Assembly (NCBI GenBank): GCA_028724545.1
Contig: JAQYCU010000015.1
Location: forward strand, 62,001-126,000
DNA length: 64,000 nt
DNA from: a bacterium
Lineage (GTDB): Bacteria; Bacillota; Clostridia; Lachnospirales; Lachnospiraceae
Reading direction: 5' to 3'
Part shown: positions 60,420-64,000 of the stretch, piece by piece
How positions within the stretch are numbered: the stretch's first letter is position 1
How the letters are laid out: each line of letters begins with the position of its first letter
Translations under genes and position numbers: made by a program
The notes under the pieces: model-generated
What the model saw: only the letters and a program-made list of their open reading frames with translations
Databases searched by the model: none
What the model was told of the DNA's origin: nothing

Positions 60420-62153
60420 ATGAAAGAATGGATAACATATCATTATGATTTTCAAATAGAAAAAATAGTAAATCGCTATGGAATATCAGAAATGCTGGCA
60501 GAAGCCCTGGTCAATCGTGGATTGTTTGACTGGAAAAGTATGGACCAGTACGTTTTTCCGGATATGGAGTGTCAGCATAATTTCAGTGAAATGAAAGATG
60601 GCATCGAAACGGCTTCTATATTAGAAGAAAAAATCAAAGAGGGGAAAAAAATCAAGATTATAGGCGACTATGATGTAGATGGCGTTATGTCAACTTACAT
60701 ACTATATCGTGGTATCGAAATGCTGGGAGGAAAAGCAACTTACCGTATTCCCCATCGTGTTTGTGACGGATACGGAATACGGGACTATATGGTAACAGAA
60801 GCGAAAGAAGAAGGTTGTGACACGATTATTACCTGTGACAACGGAATTTCTGCAGTGGATGCAGTGAACAAAGCAAAAGAACTTGGTATGACAATTCTTA
60901 TTACAGACCATCATGAAGTGCCATTGGATGACGGAGAAGAAGTGCTGCCACCGGCAGATACGGTAGTTGACCCAAAGCAGAAAGCTTGCCAGTATCCGTA
61001 TAAAAATTTATGTGGAGCCGGTATCGCTTATAAACTGATGCGCTACCTGTTCCAGAAGAATGGCATAAAGAATTGCGAGGAAGAACTTCTTCCGTTTGCA
61101 GCAGCTGCTACCGTGTGTGATGTTGTTCCTCTTCTGGGAGAAAACAGGATTCTGGTAAAAAATGGACTGGAATATCTGAAAAAGACAACAAACAAAGGAA
61201 TGCGTGCCCTCATCGAGGCAATGGAATTAAGCAAAGAAATTTCATCATATGATTTGGGATTCCGTATCGGACCGTGTATCAATGCAGCAGGCAGACTAGA
61301 TGATGCCAGACGTGGTGTGGAACTGCTGTTAGAACAGGATGAAAAAGCTGTTGTGAAAAAAGCCTGTGAACTGGTCGAACTCAATAATGAGAGAAAAAAT
61401 TATACGGCAAAGGCAACAGAACAGGCAATTGCCATAATCGAATCGGGGGAAATGGCTAATGACAGAGTTCTGGTGATTTATCTGAAAGACTGTCTGGAAA
61501 GCGTTGCAGGCATTGTGGCAGGCAGGATTTGTGAGAAGTATTATCGCCCGGCAATGATACTGACAAAAGGAAAAAAAGGTGTAAAAGGTTCTGCACGTTC
61601 CATAGATGGGTATCATGTGCAAAAGGAATTAAACCGTTGTAAAGATTTATTATTGGAATATGGTGGTCATGCGAAGGCAGCCGGTTTTTCTCTTTTAGAA
61701 GAAAATGTAGACCGTTTCCGAAAACAGTTAAACGAAAACTGTACATTGACGGATGAAGATTTGATAGAAAAAGTTTATTATGACAGGGAAGTGCCGTTGG
61801 CAGAAATCAATATAAATACTGTCCTGCAACTGAATTATATGGAGCCGTATGGCGAAGAAAACAGGGCTGCAATATTTTTAAGAGAAAATGTTGTGATTAC
61901 TTCTGTATTTTTGTGTGGCAAAGAAAAGCAGGTCGGCATACTGCGTATCAAAGATGGAAACCGTCTGTATGATGGCGTGGATTTTCAGTGCGAGCAACAT
62001 ATCGGTGAAGCAATTTGTGAACGATATGGAGAGAAGACGTGGGAAGATTTAAAACAGGGAAGAAATACAGGATGCAAAGTTGATATTTTGTACAAACCAT
62101 CAATCAATGACAGAAATGGTAATGTACAGTTTCAGATAGAAGATTGCAGATAA
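60420..62153 (+). CDS. recJ: Single-stranded-DNA-specific exonuclease RecJ
   Basis: A 577-residue 5'-3' ssDNA exonuclease for repair and recombination. The DHH-family motifs are GDYDVDGVMS (83-87), CDNGIS and DHH (163-165). The DHHA1 motif GGHAKAAGFSL appears near residue 420, and the C-terminal OB-like region follows. The ATG at 60420 has AAAGGAG but with a long 13-base spacing, so the start is less certain than the rest. It precedes prmA by 21 bases. Confidence 0.92.
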   Translation: MKEWITYHYDFQIEKIVNRYGISEMLAEALVNRGLFDWKSMDQYVFPDMECQHNFSEMKDGIETASILEEKIKEGKKIKIIGDYDVDGVMSTYILYRGIEMLGGKATYRIPHRVCDGYGIRDYMVTEAKEEGCDTIITCDNGISAVDAVNKAKELGMTILITDHHEVPLDDGEEVLPPADTVVDPKQKACQYPYKNLCGAGIAYKLMRYLFQKNGIKNCEEELLPFAAAATVCDVVPLLGENRILVKNGLEYLKKTTNKGMRALIEAMELSKEISSYDLGFRIGPCINAAGRLDDARRGVELLLEQDEKAVVKKACELVELNNERKNYTAKATEQAIAIIESGEMANDRVLVIYLKDCLESVAGIVAGRICEKYYRPAMILTKGKKGVKGSARSIDGYHVQKELNRCKDLLLEYGGHAKAAGFSLLEENVDRFRKQLNENCTLTDEDLIEKVYYDREVPLAEININTVLQLNYMEPYGEENRAAIFLRENVVITSVFLCGKEKQVGILRIKDGNRLYDGVDFQCEQHIGEAICERYGEKTWEDLKQGRNTGCKVDILYKPSINDRNGNVQFQIEDCR

Positions 62154-62174
62154 TAGCAGAGAAAGGAAAAAATT

Positions 62175-63218
62175 ATGAAATGGATTCGTTATGATGTGCA
62201 TACAACAACAAAAGATGCTGAAATGGTTGGTGAAATTCTGACAGAACTTGGAATTGCCGGTTATGAAATATCAGACCACGTTCCACTTTCGCCGAAGGAA
62301 GAAAAGCAGATGTATACAGACATTCCTGCTGATTTAGGGCCGGATGACGGTCTTTCAACGCTTACTTTTTATACAGAGGCAGAGCAGGATGGCACACCGG
62401 CATTTTATAGTACCGGCTCGTCTTTGCGGGATGAAAGAATGGAAACAGCCTCCCTTTTCTGGCAGCCGGAGAAATTAATAGAACAAATCCAGTCAAGGAT
62501 TCAGGAAATGCAGGCATTTTGTCCTGTTTCTATGCCAGAAATTTCTTACTGCATTCAGGATGATTCTATGTGGAAAGATAAATGGAAAGAAAATTTCAAG
62601 CCATTTTATGTGGCAGATGATATTCTGATTAAGCCTACATGGGAAGAAGTTCCGCAAAATGCCAAAAAAGAGGATATCATCATAGAGATTGACCCTGGTT
62701 CGGCTTTCGGAACAGGCAGTCACGAAACAACAAAACTCTGCCTGCTAAATGTAAGAAAGTATATTACGCCGGAAACAACGATTCTGGATGCCGGATGTGG
62801 CAGTGGGATTCTGGCGATTGCAGCATTGCTGTGTGGTGCCAAATCTGCATTTTGTCTGGATATAGACCCGGCAGCAGTAGATGCAACGATAGAAAATGCA
62901 CAAAAAAATCATATCGAGTCATCACGCATTCAGGCTGTTCATGCGAATATTCTGGAAGACAGTGAAGACGTGCAAAAAAAATGCAACGGCACATTTGATA
63001 TTGCCGTTGCAAATATTCTGGCAGATGTCATCATTCCTCTTGCTGACCATATTGGTGATTTTATGAAACCGGACGGTGTTTTTATTTCATCCGGTATTCT
63101 GGCAGAAAAGGCAGATGATGTAGAGCAGGCCCTTGTAAAAAATCAGTTTTCCATTATGGAAAAAGTGACAATGGGCGACTGGGTTTCTTTTGTGGCTAAG
63201 AAGAAAAGCACTTTATAA
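62175..63218 (+). CDS. prmA: Ribosomal protein L11 methyltransferase
   Basis: A 347-residue SAM-dependent methyltransferase. An N-terminal recognition domain (1-150) precedes the class I Rossmann methyltransferase fold with TILDAGCGSGILAIAALLCGA, FGTGSHETTKLCL and the NPPY-like VANILADVI motif. It trimethylates residues of ribosomal protein L11. Its end overlaps by 23 bases the end of the convergent phosphate cotransporter gene. Confidence 0.93.
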   Translation: MKWIRYDVHTTTKDAEMVGEILTELGIAGYEISDHVPLSPKEEKQMYTDIPADLGPDDGLSTLTFYTEAEQDGTPAFYSTGSSLRDERMETASLFWQPEKLIEQIQSRIQEMQAFCPVSMPEISYCIQDDSMWKDKWKENFKPFYVADDILIKPTWEEVPQNAKKEDIIIEIDPGSAFGTGSHETTKLCLLNVRKYITPETTILDAGCGSGILAIAALLCGAKSAFCLDIDPAAVDATIENAQKNHIESSRIQAVHANILEDSEDVQKKCNGTFDIAVANILADVIIPLADHIGDFMKPDGVFISSGILAEKADDVEQALVKNQFSIMEKVTMGDWVSFVAKKKSTL

Positions 63219-63999
63219 TATTAACGCAGTGCTCCAGTATGCTGCCACAATGAAAAAGTATATTCATATACTCAATTCCCAATTCTTCTGTACACTTTTT
63301 CTTACGCAAACGTTTGATGTGGTTTTTCTTGCATTTTGCAAGAAAATTCTCCACATCCGTTTTTTGCGACTGGATGGTTTCGGGCATTTTGTTATTTTCT
63401 GTCTGTAAAATGTGCGATGTCAGTTTTAACATAAATTCCAGTTCATCCAGCATATGCTGCAGGTCATTTTGTGCCTGCTTGGAAAAAGCCTTTTTCTGAT
63501 GCTTTAATTCATAAGATTTTTCTGCCAGTTCCCATGTATGTTTTTCTATTCTTTCAAAATCTCCCATACATTGTAGTAACATATCCAGCAGGTAGCCGTC
63601 TGATTCAGAAAGATTTTTCTCGGAAATCTGAATCAGATAATGGTTTAGTTTTTTGAAATACTCCTGTAGTGCATTTTCACGCTGCTTTAGGTCCTGAAAG
63701 TTTTCTTTTTGGTATTGAAAGAGAAGTGATTTTGCATCTGCAAAAATAGTATTGGTTTCTTCAGCAATATATCCGGTGACTTTTTTCGCCTGCGTAACGG
63801 CATAACCGGGTTTATCCAGAAAACGGGAATCCAGTAAGCGCAGTACAGCCATATTTTCGTCATCTTTTTTGTTATCCGGAAGTGTCTTTTTTGCTAATAG
63901 CACAATGTATTTTGAAAATGGCAACAGTACGATTGTTGCACTGATATTAAAAGCACTATGTATTACGGCAATACCAACTTCTGATGCTGCCTGCTGCAA
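63196..63999 (-). CDS. Na/Pi cotransporter family protein, C-terminal part (5' end outside window)
   Basis: The gene continues past the window edge; 267 codons are visible. The N-terminal visible part (HSAFNISATIVLLPFSKYIVLLA) is the last membrane segment of a Na/Pi-cotransporter domain. It is followed by a cytoplasmic, helical PhoU-like region (about 100-220), which contains EKNLSESDGYLLDMLLQCM and FERIEKHTWELAEKS. Such fused NptA/PhoU-type proteins import phosphate or act in phosphate sensing. The true start lies upstream (right) of the window. It is convergent with prmA. Confidence 0.85.
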   Translation of the reverse strand: MQQAASEVGIAVIHSAFNISATIVLLPFSKYIVLLAKKTLPDNKKDDENMAVLRLLDSRFLDKPGYAVTQAKKVTGYIAEETNTIFADAKSLLFQYQKENFQDLKQRENALQEYFKKLNHYLIQISEKNLSESDGYLLDMLLQCMGDFERIEKHTWELAEKSYELKHQKKAFSKQAQNDLQHMLDELEFMLKLTSHILQTENNKMPETIQSQKTDVENFLAKCKKNHIKRLRKKKCTEELGIEYMNILFHCGSILEHCVNIIKCFSS

Positions 64000-64000
64000 A

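Overview
The window looks like a chromosomal segment of a low-GC, spore-competent anaerobic Firmicute, most likely a Lachnospiraceae member. The reasons are spo0A and spmA, HemZ, a fused SecDF, a HydE-like radical SAM enzyme, an XXLXXG-type secreted partner next to an MMPL pump, strong AGGAGG ribosome sites and several TTG/GTG starts. No phage, insertion sequence with a transposase, CRISPR array, rRNA or tRNA was recognised.

Layout. 1-4.2 kb holds the 3' part of a Rel/SpoT gene, a metallo-beta-lactamase-fold hydrolase, hemZ and an HD-GYP-type protein. 4.3-14.2 kb starts with aspS, then a PAP2 phosphatase and a dlt-like set (adenylation enzyme, carrier protein, MBOAT acyltransferase, DltD-like protein), two secreted proteins and an Asp/Glu-type racemase. 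One secreted protein is a transglutaminase split by an in-frame amber codon. Gaps between these genes are short except for a 146-base A-rich gap after the adenylation gene, so the set may be one transcription unit that aminoacylates a cell-surface polymer. 14.2-19.2 kb has leuS, then mntP and a Ca/Na-type antiporter behind a yybP-ykoY manganese riboswitch. 19.2-28.5 kb has htpG under two CIRCE operators, an MMPL/secreted-partner/TetR operon with two matching operators at its promoter, and a HydE-like enzyme overlapping an unusual regulator. 28.5-32.1 kb has asnS on the minus strand, a SARP-like regulator and spo0A. 32.9-43.5 kb has citrate synthase, a small lipoprotein, a HAD-GNAT fusion, DUF1015, YesL-like, glgB, mscS, corA and an XRE regulator. 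44.3-51.1 kb has an aminotransferase, spmA, an OPT/PqqD-like/pepD peptide-use operon and trpF. 51.2-64 kb has a patatin, fba, a HAAS-domain protein, tgt-yajC, a PHP phosphoesterase, a TIGR04086 membrane protein, a polysaccharide deacetylase, secDF, recJ, prmA and the 3' part of a Na/Pi cotransporter gene.

The most striking unexplained feature is a composite, highly structured intergenic element present three times in the same orientation (about 16.85-17.35, 32.13-32.73 and 43.57-44.25 kb), with a truncated remnant near 45.73 kb. Each copy has a module A (about 147 nt: a long stem capped by a conserved branched core with a possible pseudoknot) followed 125-245 nt later by a module B (about 147 nt: a 34-bp stem with an internal two-part hairpin). 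Arm sequences differ between copies while staying complementary, including columns with three different base pairs. This points to selection on structure, or to arm homogenisation in a mobile palindrome. I do not recognise it as a known RNA family or named repeat.

All starts, motifs and pairings were read by eye. No database search, covariance test or folding program was run.
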